Source: Campylobacterota bacterium (GTDB lineage: Bacteria > Campylobacterota > Campylobacteria > Campylobacterales > SZUA-545). From it: a stretch of 7,026 bases of DNA. The stretch lies in NCBI GenBank assembly GCA_003561815.1, contig PWVP01000090.1, forward strand, positions 1 to 7,026. The letters are read 5' to 3'. The notes below the pieces were generated by a model, which saw only the letters and a program-made list of their open reading frames with translations, was not told the origin of the DNA and searched no databases. This document shows positions 6,374 to 7,026 of the stretch, in pieces; position 1 is the first letter of the stretch; every line of letters begins with the position of its first letter. Position numbers and translations under genes: made by a program.

Positions 6374-7015
6374 ATGCGTCAGCTCTTTAAGGGTGTTGTT
6401 GAGTTTCAGCGGGAGGGGTATGCGGCCCATCAAGCGCTCTTTACAGAGCTCAGCCGCTGCCAGAAGCCCCACACCCTCTTTATCGGATGTAGCGACTCGC
6501 GGCTGATCCCCACCCTACTGACCAACTCCCGGCCCGGTGAGCTCTTTATGATCCGAAATGTGGCCAATCTGGTCCCCCCCTACAAACCCTCCGAGGGGGC
6601 GTTTTTGGGCACGACCAGCGCCATTGAGTATGCGGTGCAGGTGTTGGGTGTGGAGAATATCCTCATCTGTGGTCACTCCAACTGCGGGGGGTGCTGCTCG
6701 CTTTTAACCCCCCTGGAGAGCCAGGAGACGATCCCCCATGTGCGCAGCTGGATGAAGATAGCCGATCCGGTGCGCGAAGAGCTCTCGCAGCCGCAGTACG
6801 CCCATCTGGAGATGCCGGAAAAGGAGTGGATGGCCGAACGGCTCAATATTATTCTGCAGCTGGAACACCTCAAAACCTACCCCTACATTCAGGAGAAGAT
6901 CGAAGCGGGGCGAATCAACCTGATTGGCTGGCACTACATTATCGAGACCGGCGAGGTGTACAACTACAACGCCAAAAGCGGCCACTTTGAGCTGATCGAG
7001 GAGTCGATGCTGTGA
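6374..7015 (+). CDS. can: Beta-class carbonic anhydrase, CynT-like
   Basis: A 213-residue cytosolic zinc enzyme (PF00484) catalysing CO2 + H2O to HCO3- + H+. Zinc ligands are Cys39 (in CSDSR), His101 and Cys104 (in CGHSNCGG). The Asp41-Arg43 dyad of the active site is intact, and RNVANLVP at 61-68 is family-typical. The end (GWHYIIETGEV, about 185-195) resembles E. coli CynT (GWVYDIESGSI, recalled from memory). The residue three before Cys39 is Phe36, where the bicarbonate-inhibited type II enzymes (H. influenzae, E. coli Can) have Trp, so that allosteric site is probably absent. No signal peptide is seen. The ATG is preceded by AAAGGA with a 7-nt spacer (6361-6366). No cyanase gene is visible, so a cyanate role is unsupported; supply of bicarbonate or CO2 to metabolism is more likely. 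The gene is divergent from gdhA. Confidence 0.95.
   Translation: MRQLFKGVVEFQREGYAAHQALFTELSRCQKPHTLFIGCSDSRLIPTLLTNSRPGELFMIRNVANLVPPYKPSEGAFLGTTSAIEYAVQVLGVENILICGHSNCGGCCSLLTPLESQETIPHVRSWMKIADPVREELSQPQYAHLEMPEKEWMAERLNIILQLEHLKTYPYIQEKIEAGRINLIGWHYIIETGEVYNYNAKSGHFELIEESML
6998..7003 (+). promoter_or_regulatory. Possible Shine-Dalgarno for a gene starting at 7012
   Basis: GAGGAG lies inside the last codons of the carbonic anhydrase gene (the Glu-Glu pair of EESML), eight bases before a GTG at 7012-7014. It may be no more than codon content. Confidence 0.35.
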
Positions 7016-7026
7016 TCGGCTCGCCC
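7012..7026 (+). CDS. Possible next gene, start only (cut by window edge)
   Basis: A GTG at 7012-7014 overlaps the carbonic anhydrase stop in a GTGA, the same junction type as mrpD/mrpE, and has GAGGAG eight bases upstream. Only MIGSP can be read, so no family can be named. The real downstream gene could start later. Confidence 0.35.

Overview
The window looks like part of a chromosome from a Gram-negative, probably proteobacterial, organism. It is GC-rich (high-50s percent by eye, not computed) and almost fully coding. The main taxonomic hint is the Mrp antiporter: its first gene is an A-B fusion, the 'group 2' (Pha-type) layout typical of proteobacteria. A beta-carbonic anhydrase next door would fit a CO2-fixing or marine bacterium, but nothing in the window proves this. 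All genes belong to recognised families. I found no mobile element, CRISPR array, rRNA or tRNA.

Layout. Positions 1-6201 are one minus-strand run, read right to left: gdhA (NADP-type glutamate dehydrogenase), a 55-nt gap, mrpAB, mrpC, mrpD, and the first 13 codons of mrpE at the left edge. Within the mrp genes every junction overlaps (TAATG, ATGA, GTGA), so translation is probably coupled. The gdhA-mrpAB gap holds a two-part inverted repeat whose RNA form would bury the only Shine-Dalgarno-like sequence of mrpAB. Positions 6202-6373 are a divergent promoter region. On the right, the plus-strand gene 6374-7015 is a CynT-like beta-carbonic anhydrase, possibly overlapping by 4 nt with a further gene cut off by the window edge.

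How the genes fit together. Mrp complexes exchange Na+ (or K+) for H+ and support pH and sodium homeostasis. Glutamate dehydrogenase uses ammonium, NADPH and 2-oxoglutarate to make glutamate. Carbonic anhydrase interconverts CO2 and bicarbonate plus a proton. All three touch proton, ammonium or bicarbonate balance, but a joint role is inference from position only. The points most worth a second look are non-coding: the hairpin at the mrpAB start, the leader hairpin and GTG start of gdhA, and a sigma-54-like -24/-12 match overlapping a sigma-70-like promoter of the carbonic anhydrase gene.
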